A DNA stretch of 64,000 nucleotides from Dictyoglomus sp. NZ13-RE01 (GCA_002878375.1 NIRF01000004.1:72534-136533), one strand, 5' to 3'. Shown: positions 1 through 9,506, counted from the first letter of the stretch. Numbers and translations are program-made. Notes: generated by a model from the letters alone, not told the origin.

Positions 1-1425
1 CTCCTCTGCAGCTCTTCCCCCAAGCAAAACTGTAATTTCTGCTTCTAACTCTTCCTTAGTTAATAAATATCTGTCTTCTTCTGGCACCTGTAATGTATAT
101 CCTAACGCAAGTCCTCTTGGTATAATTGTAACCTTTTGCACAGGATTTGCTTTAGGCAAAAGCTTTGCCACTAATGCATGCCCTAATTCATGAAAAGCTA
201 CAATTTCTTTCTCACTACTTCTTATAATTCTACTTCTCTTTTCAGGTCCTGCAATTACCTTTTCAATTGCTTCCTCAAAATCCTGCATAGTTATCTCTTT
301 TCTATTTCTCCTTGCAGCTAAAATAGCAGCTTCATTTACCAGATTAGCCAAGTCCGCTCCTACAAAACCAGGAGTATTCTTAGCTAAAATGTCAATGTTA
401 ACATCACTTGCTATAGGCTTTCCTCTCATATGAACTTCTAAAATTTTCTTTCTCCCTTCTAAATCTGGTCTATCCACTACTACTCTTCTGTCAAATCTTC
501 CAGGTCTAAGTAATGCAGGGTCTAAAATGTCAGGTCTATTAGTTGCAGCAATCACTATCACATTTGTATTTTCATCAAAACCATCCATTTCTACCAATAA
601 TTGATTTAAGGTTTGCTCCCTTTCATCATGTCCACCACCAAGACCTGCTCCTCTATGTCTTCCCACTGCATCTAACTCATCTATAAAAACTATGGATGGA
701 CTTAACTTTTTAGCCTGGTTAAACAAATCTCTTACTCTTGCTGCACCAACACCCACAAACATCTCTACAAACTCTGAACCACTAATAGATAAAAATGGAA
801 CATTAGCTTCTCCGGCTACTGCTCTTGCAAGTAGAGTCTTCCCTGTACCTGGAGGACCTACCAATAATACTCCCTTTGGTATCCTTGCACCTAACCTTCT
901 AAACTTTTGAGGATTTTTTAAGAACTCTACTACTTCTTTTAGTTCTTCTTTTGCCTCATCTGCTCCTGCCACATCTGCAAAAGTAACCTTTGGTTTATTA
1001 TCTAAGAAGATTCTTGCCCTACTTCTACCGAAGGAAAATGCCTGATTATTGCTTCCTTGAAGTTGTCGCAATAAAAACCACATAAAGAAAAAGAAAAACA
1101 GATATGGTCCAAAACCCAGCAGTAAATTTATCCATAAAGGAGTACTCTCTGGGGGCTTTACCTCAATTTCTACATCATGAGCAACCATTTTTTCTATTAT
1201 ATTAGAATCCTGAATAGGTAAAGTAGTTGTAAACTTAGTTCCATCCTTAAATACACCTTCAATTTGACGATCATTTATAGTAACCTTTGCTACTTCGCCT
1301 CTCTCAACACTCCTAAGAAAAGCAGAATAATTTATCTCTATTTGCCCCTTATTGGTACTTAAAGGTGGGTTTATAAAGGTATAAATTAATATTATAATTA
1401 AAAGTAGAAAAATTAATCTTTGCAT
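1..1425 (-). CDS. ftsH: ATP-dependent zinc metalloprotease FtsH (3' part outside window)
   Basis: Membrane-anchored AAA+ protease that extracts and degrades membrane and unfolded proteins. About 475 N-terminal residues are visible; the C-terminus lies beyond the left edge. In order: an N-terminal transmembrane helix, an extracytoplasmic domain (about residues 25-110), a second helix rich in Phe and Leu, then the AAA+ module with Walker A GPPGTGKT near residue 190, Walker B FIDELDA near 243 and an SRH region ending in RPGRFDR. The zinc site reads HELGH near residue 411, within HEXGH. The ATG lies 14 nt after the tilS stop and a GAGG inside the tilS end may serve as ribosome site, so it is probably cotranscribed with tilS. 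Confidence 0.97.
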   Translation of the reverse strand, partial: MQRLIFLLLIIILIYTFINPPLSTNKGQIEINYSAFLRSVERGEVAKVTINDRQIEGVFKDGTKFTTTLPIQDSNIIEKMVAHDVEIEVKPPESTPLWINLLLGFGPYLFFFFFMWFLLRQLQGSNNQAFSFGRSRARIFLDNKPKVTFADVAGADEAKEELKEVVEFLKNPQKFRRLGARIPKGVLLVGPPGTGKTLLARAVAGEANVPFLSISGSEFVEMFVGVGAARVRDLFNQAKKLSPSIVFIDELDAVGRHRGAGLGGGHDEREQTLNQLLVEMDGFDENTNVIVIAATNRPDILDPALLRPGRFDRRVVVDRPDLEGRKKILEVHMRGKPIASDVNIDILAKNTPGFVGADLANLVNEAAILAARRNRKEITMQDFEEAIEKVIAGPEKRSRIIRSSEKEIVAFHELGHALVAKLLPKANPVQKVTIIPRGLALGYTLQVPEEDRYLLTKEELEAEITVLLGGRAAEE

Positions 1426-1439
1426 AATATTTTTTAACC

Positions 1440-2819
1440 TCAATTCTTAACCTCCTTTTCTACTTTGATAGATAACACTTTTTTTGTATTTTCATCGATT
1501 TTTGCCACATCACTTCTTGCAAGTCCCACTATCCATAAAAGCTCACCATCCCCAAATACTAAAGGGATAGAATCCCTCTTATATTTTGGTATCTTTTTAT
1601 CCACAAAGAAATCCTGTAACTTTTTACTTTTTCCCTCCAATCCAAAGGGCTTAAATCTATCTCCCTTTTTCCAATTTCTAATTATTAGTTTATCCAGTTT
1701 TATTTTATCATAATCAAAATATACATGAAATGGATTATCAAATTTTATATTTTTGACGGTATCCACGTTAAAAACTTCCGCAATAATAACATCTCCATTT
1801 GGAAGCCTCACTCTTCCTGGTATTTCCAAGGTGAAATAAAAATCGGTTGATACCTCTTCCCTTTTTATAATTAACCTATCTGTTTTATAAATCTCTATAA
1901 TATCAAACTTTCCAATATATCCATGTTTTTTCATATCTATAGATTCTATTATCTTTATCTGAGCCTCAATTGAAAACTCCTTTCCTAAATCACTTAGTAT
2001 ATGATTTAAAACCCTAAGTCTTATTGGAAAGTCTATTTCATCCCAAAGAGGTAAATCAATCTCAAAAGCATCTTCTGTTCTCCTAATTTTTTCTAAATAA
2101 GTATGAGAAATTTTTTCTAAATACTTATCCTCCTCTTCTGCTATTTTCTTCTGAGTTATTAAACTATTAGGAAATTGATTAGATATATCTTTTAGAAATG
2201 GAATTAACTGCCATCTAACAATATTTCGTAGGGTAATTGGAAGTAAATTTGTAAAATCGTCATAATATTTTATATTATTCCTTTGACAATATTCTAAAAT
2301 TTCAGCTTTAGAGGTATTCAAAAGAGGTCTTATAATCTTCCCCCTTCTTACTGGAATTCCAACAAGTCCTCTTAAACCTAATCCCCTCAGAAAATTCATA
2401 ATAATTGATTCAATCACATCATCCAATGTATGTCCTAAAGCAATCTTATCTATATTTTTCTCCTCTGCCAAATTTTCTATCAATTTATATCTTTCGTCTC
2501 TCAAATCTTTTTCTTTAAAAGATCTCTTTTTGATCTCTAAGATATATAAAGGAACCCTTTTTTCTTCCGCAAATCTCTTTATATTTTCTTTTTCAATATA
2601 AGTATCACTTCTAACAAAATGCTCCACATATACAAGATTAAGGGAAAGATTTAAAATTGGGGAGATATTATAAAGAATTTGTGTCAATGCAAAGGAATCA
2701 CTTCCACCTGAAATTCCAATAAGGACGCTATCCCCAGGTTCTAAGAGATTTTCCTTTTTAACAAACTCTAAAACTTCTTTTTCTAATTTATCTAAATTAT
2801 TTATTTCTTTCACTGGCAT
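1440..2819 (-). CDS. tilS: tRNA(Ile)-lysidine synthetase TilS
   Basis: Cytoplasmic ATP-dependent enzyme that converts C34 of the CAU-anticodon isoleucine tRNA to lysidine, switching decoding from AUG to AUA. The 459-residue protein has the N-type PP-loop SGGSDS at residues 37-42, the linker domain and a C-terminal TilS domain (KPFGL...KKLQDFF region near residue 400), matching full-length bacterial TilS. The ATG is immediately preceded by a tRNA gene: its A is also the last A of the encoded tRNA CCA end, and no Shine-Dalgarno is visible because the upstream bases are the tRNA acceptor and T arms. A GTG at codon 3 is the nearest alternative start. ftsH follows 14 nt downstream. Confidence 0.95.
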   Translation of the reverse strand: MPVKEINNLDKLEKEVLEFVKKENLLEPGDSVLIGISGGSDSFALTQILYNISPILNLSLNLVYVEHFVRSDTYIEKENIKRFAEEKRVPLYILEIKKRSFKEKDLRDERYKLIENLAEEKNIDKIALGHTLDDVIESIIMNFLRGLGLRGLVGIPVRRGKIIRPLLNTSKAEILEYCQRNNIKYYDDFTNLLPITLRNIVRWQLIPFLKDISNQFPNSLITQKKIAEEEDKYLEKISHTYLEKIRRTEDAFEIDLPLWDEIDFPIRLRVLNHILSDLGKEFSIEAQIKIIESIDMKKHGYIGKFDIIEIYKTDRLIIKREEVSTDFYFTLEIPGRVRLPNGDVIIAEVFNVDTVKNIKFDNPFHVYFDYDKIKLDKLIIRNWKKGDRFKPFGLEGKSKKLQDFFVDKKIPKYKRDSIPLVFGDGELLWIVGLARSDVAKIDENTKKVLSIKVEKEVKN

Positions 2820-2894
2820 GGTGGCGGTGCAGGGATTCGAACCCTGGACACCACGGTTATGAACCGTGTGCTCTAACCGCTGAGCTACACCGCC
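2819..2894 (-). tRNA. tRNA with CAU anticodon, probably elongator tRNA-Met
   Basis: Complete 76-nt cloverleaf including an encoded CCA. Acceptor GGCGGTG/CACCGCC, D stem GCTC/GAGC, anticodon stem CACGG/CCGTG with loop TTCATAA, T stem CAGGG/CCCTG with loop TTCGAAT, discriminator A. The G1-C72 pair and the absence of three G-C pairs at the base of the anticodon stem exclude initiator tRNA. CAU can mean elongator Met or the lysidine-modified Ile2; the GGCGGTG acceptor resembles elongator Met of other bacteria, but the adjacency to tilS keeps Ile2 open. Confidence 0.95.
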
Positions 2895-2906
2895 TGCTTT
2901 TTGTGT

Positions 2907-2936
2907 ATTATAACATAAAATTATTTATTAACACAA
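2907..2936 (-). promoter_or_regulatory. Sigma-70-type promoter of the tRNA-tilS-ftsH operon
   Basis: Minus-strand TTGTGT (2936-2931), 18-nt spacer, TATAAT (2912-2907), starting transcription only a few bases before the tRNA 5' end at 2894. No hairpin separates it from the end of araB at 2953. Confidence 0.7.
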
Positions 2937-2952
2937 GTTAGAGCATATAAAA

Positions 2953-4665
2953 CTACTTCTCTCCTCTCACCTCATCCCTTATCTTAATTAGCTCCTTCAT
3001 TACATGATATAAATTATAGTTTGCATTCTTAGTTCCAAAAATATCATGTAACTCCTTATATAACTTATACAATCTATTATAGATTTCATGATTTTTGCTG
3101 TCTGGTTTATAAACTTCAGGTTTAGTTCCACACATAGCTTCTTGAGCCTCTTCTACTTTACTATATCCTCCTTTATCTTTACCTGCAGAAACTGCCCCAA
3201 AAATAGCAGCCCCAAGAGCAGGTGTTTGTGAAGATCGTGATATTTTAATATTCCTTCCTAATACATCAGCATATATTTGCATGACAAAAGGATTTTTTTC
3301 TGCTATTCCTCCGCAAGCTATTATCTCATTTACTTTCACTCCATATTCTTCAAATCTTTCCATTATTACCCTTGCTCCAAAGGCTGTAGCTTCCACTAAA
3401 GCTCTATAAATTTCTTCGGGTTTTGTATGTAAAGTTTGTCCAATAAGAAGCCCCGTAAGTTTTGCATCGACCAAAACAGTTCTATTACCATTATTCCAAT
3501 CTAAAGCCAAAAGTCCGCTTTCCCCAGGCTTTAATTTTCTTGCCTTTTCAGTAAATATATAATGAGCATCCTTTTTATCGGTAAGTTCTCCATAATAATC
3601 GATAGGGGTAAAGTATTTCACAAACCAATTAAATATATCCCCCACTGCAGATTGCCCAGCTTCCAAACCAAAGTAACCCGGCACAATAGAACCATCAACT
3701 ATTCCACAAAGTCCAGGAATATCTGGTAAATTTTCACTATTAGGCACTATCATCATATCACATGTGGATGTTCCAATGACTTTTACTAAAATACCTGGCT
3801 TTATTCCAGCTCCTACAGCCCCCATATGGGCATCAAAAGCTCCCACACTAACCACCACATCAGTAGGTAAATTAAATTTTTTCGCATAATAAGGGGATAT
3901 ATTTCCAAAGGGTGTATCCGCAGTATAAGCAGTATCATATAACCTATCCCTTAATTCTGCCAACTTTGGATCAAGTTCCCTTAGAAAATCTTTACTCGGT
4001 AATCCTCCCCATTCTTTGTTAAACATTGCCTTATGACCCGCAGCACAGATACTCCTCTTAATATCCTCAGGTCTCTGTTTTCCAGTAAGTACTGCTGGCA
4101 CAAAATCAGCAAGCTCTACCCAGCTATAAGCAGAATCAAATACTTTTGGATCTACCCTTAAACAATGCAAAATCTTAGAGAAAAACCATTCTGAAGAATA
4201 AACACCCCCATATTTCTTTAAATAGGGCTCATTTCTTCTCCTGGCAAGTTCTGTTATTTCTTCAGCCTCTTCATGGCTGGAGTGGTCTTTCCAAAGCCAT
4301 GCCATAGCATTTAAATTATCTTTAAATTCCTCATGAAAAGCTAATGGTACTCCTTCTCTATCTACTGGAATTGGAGTACTTCCTGTAGTATCAATTCCTA
4401 TTCCAATAACATCCTTTCTATTGAAACCCTTTACTTTCCTTTCAGCATCTTTTAAAGCTTCTTCTATGGATACTTCTAATCCTTTAATGTAGTCTGCAGG
4501 ATGTTGTCTTGCAACATTAGGATTTTTAGGATCTAATAAGATACCTTCTTCTCCATTCTCATAATTAAAAACATAAGTCCCTACCTCTTCACCTGTAGAA
4601 ATATCAACAACTAATGCTCTTACTGAATTTGTCCCATAATCCAATCCAATAGCATATTTAGGCAT
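2953..4665 (-). CDS. araB: Ribulokinase, FGGY family
   Basis: Cytoplasmic kinase phosphorylating L-ribulose to L-ribulose 5-phosphate in arabinose catabolism. At 570 residues it matches AraB length rather than the shorter xylulokinases. The N-terminal ATPase motif GLDYGTNSVRALVVD and the AraB-like RQHPADYIKG segment are visible; the second actin-like half holds GQTLHTKPEEIYRALVEA and IACGGIAEKNPF. A GGAGG lies 7 nt before the ATG. It is the last gene of the minus-strand importer operon, 26 nt after the second permease, which suggests that the importer carries arabinose or a related pentose. No araA or araD lies in the window. Confidence 0.93.
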   Translation of the reverse strand: MPKYAIGLDYGTNSVRALVVDISTGEEVGTYVFNYENGEEGILLDPKNPNVARQHPADYIKGLEVSIEEALKDAERKVKGFNRKDVIGIGIDTTGSTPIPVDREGVPLAFHEEFKDNLNAMAWLWKDHSSHEEAEEITELARRRNEPYLKKYGGVYSSEWFFSKILHCLRVDPKVFDSAYSWVELADFVPAVLTGKQRPEDIKRSICAAGHKAMFNKEWGGLPSKDFLRELDPKLAELRDRLYDTAYTADTPFGNISPYYAKKFNLPTDVVVSVGAFDAHMGAVGAGIKPGILVKVIGTSTCDMMIVPNSENLPDIPGLCGIVDGSIVPGYFGLEAGQSAVGDIFNWFVKYFTPIDYYGELTDKKDAHYIFTEKARKLKPGESGLLALDWNNGNRTVLVDAKLTGLLIGQTLHTKPEEIYRALVEATAFGARVIMERFEEYGVKVNEIIACGGIAEKNPFVMQIYADVLGRNIKISRSSQTPALGAAIFGAVSAGKDKGGYSKVEEAQEAMCGTKPEVYKPDSKNHEIYNRLYKLYKELHDIFGTKNANYNLYHVMKELIKIRDEVRGEK

Positions 4666-4691
4666 GTTAGCACCTCCGTAAATTATAATTT

Positions 4692-5546
4692 TTAATATTT
4701 TACTGCGCCAAAAGTTAATCCTTTAAGTAAATATCTTTGCATTGTAAAAGAAAATACTATTACAGGAATCATAGTAACCAAGCCAGCAGCAGCTAAAGGT
4801 CCCCAAGCTATTCTAAAACCAGTAATATATCTTCCTAAGAAAATAGGCAATGTTTGAGATCTTGGACTGCTGGTAAGTATTAACGCAATTAGAAATTCCC
4901 CCCAACTCATTATAAAAGCTAATGTTGCCATAGCAGCAATACCAGGGGCACTTAATGGCAATATAAGGTATAAAAAAGTTTTCCAAATAGAAGCTCCATC
5001 AATATATGCTGCTTCATCCAATTCTTTTGGTATTCCATTGAAAAATGATATAAGAACCCAAGTACTAAAAGGAATAGTAAATACTAAGTGCATCAATATG
5101 ACTGCCCACCAGGTATCTAATAACTTCAGATTTCGAAAAAGAATATAAATAGGTAAAACTGTAGAAATTGGTGGTAACATCCTTATTGATACAATCCACG
5201 AGGCAAGCCTTCTGCCCCCAGTCTTAAATCTTGCAATAGAATAAGCAGCAGAAGCGGATATTATAGTACAAAACAGAGAAGTAAATAAAGCAATTATCAA
5301 ACTATTTTTTAAATAAGGAACAATATTTTCTATGGAAGAGCTCAAACTTCCCTCAAATCCTCTTGCTTGTCCAGTAAAGTTTTCTAACGTTAAAGATCTT
5401 GGTATTAAAACAGGTGGCCAAGAGAACCAATCTTGAGAATGTTTAAATGCAGTTGTTACTAACCAATAAACAGGGAAAAGAAAGAAGAATAGAATAATTA
5501 TTAATAGAATCCACTTTAAAAAAGAGATAATAATCTTTCTCAACAT
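4692..5546 (-). CDS. Sugar ABC transporter permease, MalG type
   Basis: Inner-membrane subunit of a CUT1-family importer. The 284-residue form starts at an internal ATG (MLRKIIISF) preceded by AGGAGG at suitable spacing; an in-frame ATG at 5579 would overlap the upstream permease and lacks a better ribosome site. It has about six transmembrane segments and the EAA loop ELDEAAYIDGASIWKTF, which contacts the ATPase subunit. It lies between the MalF-type permease and araB in the same operon. No ATPase gene is present in the operon, so a shared MsmK-like ATPase encoded elsewhere is expected (inference). Confidence 0.93.
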   Translation of the reverse strand: MLRKIIISFLKWILLIIILFFFLFPVYWLVTTAFKHSQDWFSWPPVLIPRSLTLENFTGQARGFEGSLSSSIENIVPYLKNSLIIALFTSLFCTIISASAAYSIARFKTGGRRLASWIVSIRMLPPISTVLPIYILFRNLKLLDTWWAVILMHLVFTIPFSTWVLISFFNGIPKELDEAAYIDGASIWKTFLYLILPLSAPGIAAMATLAFIMSWGEFLIALILTSSPRSQTLPIFLGRYITGFRIAWGPLAAAGLVTMIPVIVFSFTMQRYLLKGLTFGAVKY

Positions 5547-5557
5547 AAATCTTCCTC

Positions 5558-6436
5558 CTAAAGTTCTAATAATTCCCATAGACGCATAGTTCTAATTAAT
5601 ATAGTAGTTAAGATAGTAATTACTACCAAAAGTAGTACACTTAAAGCTGAACCATATCCTACATCCCATCCAAAAGAAACACTCACTTTGTAAATATAAA
5701 AACTTATACTATGGGTAGCATAACCTGGTCCTCCAAAAGTTGTCATATAAACTATATCAAATAGTTTCAAGATATCTACAAGTCTAAGAATAATAAGAAT
5801 CCAAAACAATGGTTTTAACATTGGAAACTCTATATGTCTCAAGATCATCCATCTATTTGCCCCATCAACTTTTCCTGCTTCTATTAAGTCTTGAGGAATC
5901 GTTTGAATTCCCGCATATAATACCAGGAATATAAAAGGAGTCCATTGCCATATATCCATTATTATAACAGCTACTTTAGAATAAAAAGAACTTCCTAACC
6001 AAGGAATTTTATCAATATTTAATAAACTTAGAAAATAATTAACAGGACCATATTCTACATTAAATAGCATTTTCCACATAACTCCTGCTACAACTGCAGG
6101 AACCATCATAGGTATTAACAGTACACTTCTTACAAATTTTTCTCCTATAAGATTCTGAATAAATATTGCTATAAAGGTTCCTAATAAAATTTCAATAGGT
6201 AATGCCACTAAAACCAAAGTTATGGTAAAACTCAATGATGACTTTACACCTTGATCTTTGAATACATTTATATAATTCTCAAGCCCAATGAAATAAGGAG
6301 GTTTCCATTCTAACAAATTATAATGATGAAATGACATAAAAAGCATGTATAAAAAGGGAAAAATCGTAAGAAAAACGAAGAAAAGAATTAAAGGAAGAAC
6401 CATTAATATGGCAGATTTTTTAATTGTTTTTTCCAA
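5558..6436 (-). CDS. Sugar ABC transporter permease, MalF/LacF type
   Basis: Inner-membrane subunit pairing with the downstream MalG-type permease. A TTG at 6436 is chosen as start because a GGGGG sits 7 nt before it. The longer reading frame from 6517 would overlap the binding-protein gene and has hydrophilic, unrelated N-terminal residues. The resulting 292-residue protein has about six membrane helices and the EAA motif QDLIEAGKVDGANRW. A GC-rich hairpin separates it from the binding protein upstream, a common way to make more binding protein than permease. Confidence 0.93.
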   Translation of the reverse strand: MEKTIKKSAILMVLPLILFFVFLTIFPFLYMLFMSFHHYNLLEWKPPYFIGLENYINVFKDQGVKSSLSFTITLVLVALPIEILLGTFIAIFIQNLIGEKFVRSVLLIPMMVPAVVAGVMWKMLFNVEYGPVNYFLSLLNIDKIPWLGSSFYSKVAVIIMDIWQWTPFIFLVLYAGIQTIPQDLIEAGKVDGANRWMILRHIEFPMLKPLFWILIILRLVDILKLFDIVYMTTFGGPGYATHSISFYIYKVSVSFGWDVGYGSALSVLLLVVITILTTILIRTMRLWELLEL

Positions 6437-6463
6437 AGCTAAACCCCCTTTAAAAGAATATAA

Positions 6464-6486
6464 GAGGGGGGAATTACTCCCCCCTT
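6464..6486 (-). terminator. Intercistronic GC-rich hairpin after the binding-protein gene
   Basis: Perfect AGGGGGG/CCCCCCT stem around a 7-nt loop between the binding-protein stop and the permease TTG. The T-rich run after it on the minus strand is weak, so it probably acts as a partial terminator or mRNA 3' stabiliser rather than a full stop. Confidence 0.6.
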
Positions 6487-6492
6487 GCTTAC

Positions 6493-7833
6493 CTATTTTT
6501 TCAAGATCTTCATCCACTCATCTGCTATCTTATTTAGCTCTTCCACTGTATTTGGTCTTTCACCAAGAAGAATCTGTGAAAATGCTCCTACAGTTATATC
6601 TTCAAGTTTAGGCTCTTCAGGTATTCTGGGGCGATGGGATTGTGTCTTTATAGTCTCTAAGAATACACTAACTCTTGGATCAGCCTTTCTAACTTCTGGA
6701 TCCCTTACAGTAGAAAGTCTTGAAGGTGCAACTCCAAATTTCATGAACTTAATTTTATCATTTTCTTTGTTTGTTGCAAACTGTATGAATAGGAAAGCTT
6801 CTCTCTTATTTTTACTTGCTATATTTAAGCCTAAAGCCCAATTTCCACTCACAGATCTTCCACTTGGCATCATTGCTACTCCAACCTTTTTATCAAATGG
6901 TTGCAGGGCTGGTGCAACCTTAAAGTTTGCCCAAACTCCTGTCCATTGAGGCACCATAGCCACTGTTCCTTTTGCAAAGTATTCCAATGTCTCTCCATAA
7001 TCTGAGCCCAAAGGATCAGGAGAATATGGCATTAGAGCTTTCATCATTTCTAAGGCTTTTACCCCTTCAGGAGAATTAAATGCAGGCTTTTTGTCAGCTG
7101 TAAAGTAATCTCCATAATCTAAATCTACTTCTCCCCACTTTTTAATTCCTTCAGGACTTCTTCTATATGGTGCAAAGAAAAGTAAATACATGTAGAATAA
7201 AGTGTGGGTTCTTGGGAACATCAAAGCAATTCCATAATCTGTAGGAGAATTAGGGTTAAACTTCTTTGTGAAGAATTTTGCTACATCAATAGTTTCCTCC
7301 CATGTAGTTGGAACTTTTAAAGTCTTCCCTGTCATTGCCTTAAATTGTGCTTTAAGCTTTGCATCATTAAATAAGTCTTTACGATAATAGAATAACATAG
7401 TATTGCAGTAGAAAGGAATTCCAATATTCTTTCCTGCCCATATTCCTGCTATGTGCCAAATGGTAGGATCAAAATCTTTTGGATCCCATTTAGGATCTAC
7501 TAAATCAGGATTTTGCTTTCTAAATTCTTCTAAATCTACAAATCCAGGAGCTACTGCACCAGCAGTCATTACATCCCAAGTTGCCACATCAAAAGCTCCA
7601 GTCTTAGTAGCTACATCCGCCAGCATCCTTGGATAAAGTACTTCCCATGAAATTGGTGTTACCTGAACCTTAATATTAGGGTATTTTTGCATGAATCTAT
7701 TTGCTATATCAGTTAAAGCATCCGCATTATCAGGTGAAGACCAAACATTTAATACAACCTCTTTTTGTGCTTGAAGGTTTGGACCAAGAATAAATATTAA
7801 GACAAACATTAAGAAAACTAAATACTTCCTCAT
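6493..7833 (-). CDS. Extracellular sugar-binding protein of an ABC importer (family 1)
   Basis: Substrate receptor of the importer encoded downstream. The 446-residue protein starts with a signal peptide (MRKYLVFLMFVLIFILG...LQAQ) that lacks a lipobox Cys, so it should be released into a periplasm rather than anchored as a lipoprotein. Typical family 1 features follow: VVLNVWSSPD near the mature N-terminus, the helix KYPNIKVQVTPISWE, and GVWANFKVAPAL in the second lobe. GGGGG lies 8 nt before the ATG. It is first in an operon with two permeases and araB, and divergent from a LacI-family gene that probably controls it. Confidence 0.93.
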   Translation of the reverse strand: MRKYLVFLMFVLIFILGPNLQAQKEVVLNVWSSPDNADALTDIANRFMQKYPNIKVQVTPISWEVLYPRMLADVATKTGAFDVATWDVMTAGAVAPGFVDLEEFRKQNPDLVDPKWDPKDFDPTIWHIAGIWAGKNIGIPFYCNTMLFYYRKDLFNDAKLKAQFKAMTGKTLKVPTTWEETIDVAKFFTKKFNPNSPTDYGIALMFPRTHTLFYMYLLFFAPYRRSPEGIKKWGEVDLDYGDYFTADKKPAFNSPEGVKALEMMKALMPYSPDPLGSDYGETLEYFAKGTVAMVPQWTGVWANFKVAPALQPFDKKVGVAMMPSGRSVSGNWALGLNIASKNKREAFLFIQFATNKENDKIKFMKFGVAPSRLSTVRDPEVRKADPRVSVFLETIKTQSHRPRIPEEPKLEDITVGAFSQILLGERPNTVEELNKIADEWMKILKK

Positions 7834-7922
7834 GGTATTTACCCCCTATTTAAGATTTTTTGAGGCTTAAGGAAGAAGATTAAAGGAGAAATCACCTCCC
7901 TTTACTAAAAACTTTACTAAGG

Positions 7923-7951
7923 ATTTTAACACGAATAAATTGAATTGTCAA
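7923..7951 (-). promoter_or_regulatory. Promoter of the sugar importer-araB operon
   Basis: Minus-strand TTGACA (7951-7946), 17-nt spacer, TAAAAT (7928-7923). Just downstream lie two direct copies of CTTTACTAA (plus-strand sense, 7900-7908 and 7912-7920), a possible regulator-binding zone. The -35 lies 6 nt from that of the divergent lacI-type promoter. Confidence 0.72.
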
Positions 7952-7957
7952 TAAATA

Positions 7958-7986
7958 TTGTCAATTTTGAAAAAATAAGTTATAAT
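7958..7986 (+). promoter_or_regulatory. Promoter of the LacI-family regulator gene
   Basis: TTGTCA (7958-7963), 17-nt spacer, TATAAT (7981-7986). The two TTGTCAAT copies in this region (7945-7952 and 7958-7965) overlap the -35 elements of both divergent promoters. Confidence 0.75.
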
Positions 7987-8022
7987 TACACTAATTAAAA
8001 ATTTTACTTAATGGAGAGGGCG

Positions 8023-9039
8023 ATGAGAAAGGAGAAATCAAAATTTGAGAGAAAAGTAACTTTAAAAGATATTGCAAGAGAAGCAGGAGTATCTATATCT
8101 GCTGTCTCTTTTGCTCTCAATAATAAAGGAGCATTAAATCCTAAAACAAAATCTAAAATTTTAAGGATTGCACAAGAATTAGGTTACAAACCAGAGAGAG
8201 AAGTAAAAAAAACTTATACTATTGGGCTTGTAATTAGTGATGTAACAAACCCCTTTTATCCCGCCGTTATAAGGGGAGTAGAGAGTGTTATATTAAAACA
8301 TGGATATAGTTTATTCTTATGTAATACTGATTACGATCCTGATTTAGGTTGTACTTCCGTGAAAAGATTCATTGATAGGCATGTAGATGGAGTTATTATT
8401 ATGACAAACAGATTAGATGATTCTGTGATAGATCTGTTAAAACTCCATGAGATCCCTGTGGTTGTATTTGATCGAAATGTTGAAGGATTAGATGTTAGTG
8501 CACTATTAGTTGATTTCCAATCTGGTATATCTGAGGCGGTAACCCACCTTGTTAATTTGGGTCATACTGATATTGCAATAATAACAGGTCCTCTTGACTT
8601 AGAAACTGCTCAAGCAAGACTCAGAGCCTTTAAAATAGCATTAAGCAAATATGGGCTTGAGCTTAGAAAAGATAGGATATTCGAAGGTGATTTTAAGATG
8701 AAAAGTGGAGAAGATGCAATGAAGAAAATCCTCCAATTAGATCCAAGACCCACAGCAGTTTTTGCCTCTAATGATATGATGGCAATAGGTGCATTAAGAG
8801 AGGCAATAAACCAAGGTGTAAGAGTTCCCAAGGATATATCAATTGTTGGATTAGATGATATAATTATTGCTTCCTATGTTAATCCTCCTCTTACAACTGT
8901 TGTGTTTCCACAACACGAAGTGGGAAGTAAAGCTGCAGAATTATTACTTCGCCTAATGGAAAAGGGCGAAAAAATGGTGAGCTATATTCATACTTACTTG
9001 GTAGTTAGAGGTTCTACAGGTCCTGTAAATAAATTATAA
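8023..9039 (+). CDS. LacI-family transcriptional regulator
   Basis: DNA-binding repressor or activator that responds to a sugar ligand. The N-terminal helix-turn-helix reads VTLKDIAREAGVSISAVSFALN with the hinge KILRIAQELGYKP, followed by a periplasmic-binding-protein-like ligand domain (IGLVISDVTNPF, FDRNVEG, ASNDMMAIGALR). The start is placed at the second ATG (8023), since GGAGAGG precedes it at good spacing and is itself read through by the first ATG at 8011; the product is 338 residues. It is divergent from the sugar importer and araB, its likely targets, with overlapping control regions. Confidence 0.93.
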   Translation: MRKEKSKFERKVTLKDIAREAGVSISAVSFALNNKGALNPKTKSKILRIAQELGYKPEREVKKTYTIGLVISDVTNPFYPAVIRGVESVILKHGYSLFLCNTDYDPDLGCTSVKRFIDRHVDGVIIMTNRLDDSVIDLLKLHEIPVVVFDRNVEGLDVSALLVDFQSGISEAVTHLVNLGHTDIAIITGPLDLETAQARLRAFKIALSKYGLELRKDRIFEGDFKMKSGEDAMKKILQLDPRPTAVFASNDMMAIGALREAINQGVRVPKDISIVGLDDIIIASYVNPPLTTVVFPQHEVGSKAAELLLRLMEKGEKMVSYIHTYLVVRGSTGPVNKL

Positions 9040-9052
9040 TAAGGAGAAGATT

Positions 9053-9445
9053 ATGGAAGTAAAAGGAAGACCTGCTACTTGCTGGCTTGGTTTACCATCA
9101 GATTTGTTAATAGGCGAAAGCACAATAGAGCTTTTACCTGATAGGATTATTGAAAAAAGAAAAGTGTTTTTTGAGGAAAGAGAAACAGTTCTTTTTCTTT
9201 CTGAAATTGAGGGGGTAGAAATCACTCAAAAAGGAGACAAAATTTTTTCTTTCTTATTTCTTGCTTTTTTAATGGCAAGAATCTTTTCTTTAAGTTTAAT
9301 CTCGCTATTCATTTACTTACTTTGGAGACCTAATTTTCTAATTATTCATGGAAAGAGTCTTCAAATAGCACTATCAATACCATCCAAAAATTTAGAACCC
9401 TATAAAAAATTTATTGAAGAGTTAATAAAGAGTAAACAAAAATAA
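9053..9445 (+). CDS. Hypothetical membrane-associated protein
   Basis: Unrecognised 130-residue protein. It has a beta-rich N-terminal half (ELLPDRIIEKRKVFF, TVLFLSEIEGVEI), one or two hydrophobic helices at about residues 64-86, and a C-terminal hydrophilic part ending in a Lys-rich helix. The strand pattern around a short hydrophobic hairpin resembles small bacterial PH-like membrane proteins, but this is only an impression. It starts 13 nt after the LacI-type gene with an AAGGAG site, so the two are probably cotranscribed. A bidirectional hairpin follows. Confidence 0.7.
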   Translation: MEVKGRPATCWLGLPSDLLIGESTIELLPDRIIEKRKVFFEERETVLFLSEIEGVEITQKGDKIFSFLFLAFLMARIFSLSLISLFIYLLWRPNFLIIHGKSLQIALSIPSKNLEPYKKFIEELIKSKQK

Positions 9446-9477
9446 AAGCCATGAGCTTATTTCATCTCATGGCTTTT
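9444..9477. terminator. Bidirectional intrinsic terminator
   Basis: Perfect 12-bp stem AAAAGCCATGAG / CTCATGGCTTTT with a 10-nt loop, placed between the convergent ends of the plus-strand hypothetical gene and the minus-strand RRM gene. Confidence 0.85.
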
Positions 9478-9506
9478 ATCTTCTTTTAAGATTTTAAGGT
9501 TTTAAT

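Noticed and set aside
2819-2894. Initiator tRNA-Met
   Set aside because: G1-C72 is paired and the three G-C pairs of the initiator anticodon stem are missing.
6345-6949. Plus-strand open frames inside the binding-protein and permease genes
   Set aside because: They are antisense to well-supported genes, lack ribosome sites and resemble no protein.
7833-7905. A strong Shine-Dalgarno-like GGGAGGTGAT and an 18-codon GTG frame in the leader of the first binding-protein gene
   Set aside because: The GTG lies within the site itself, so spacing is impossible, and the true ATG has its own GGGGG site.
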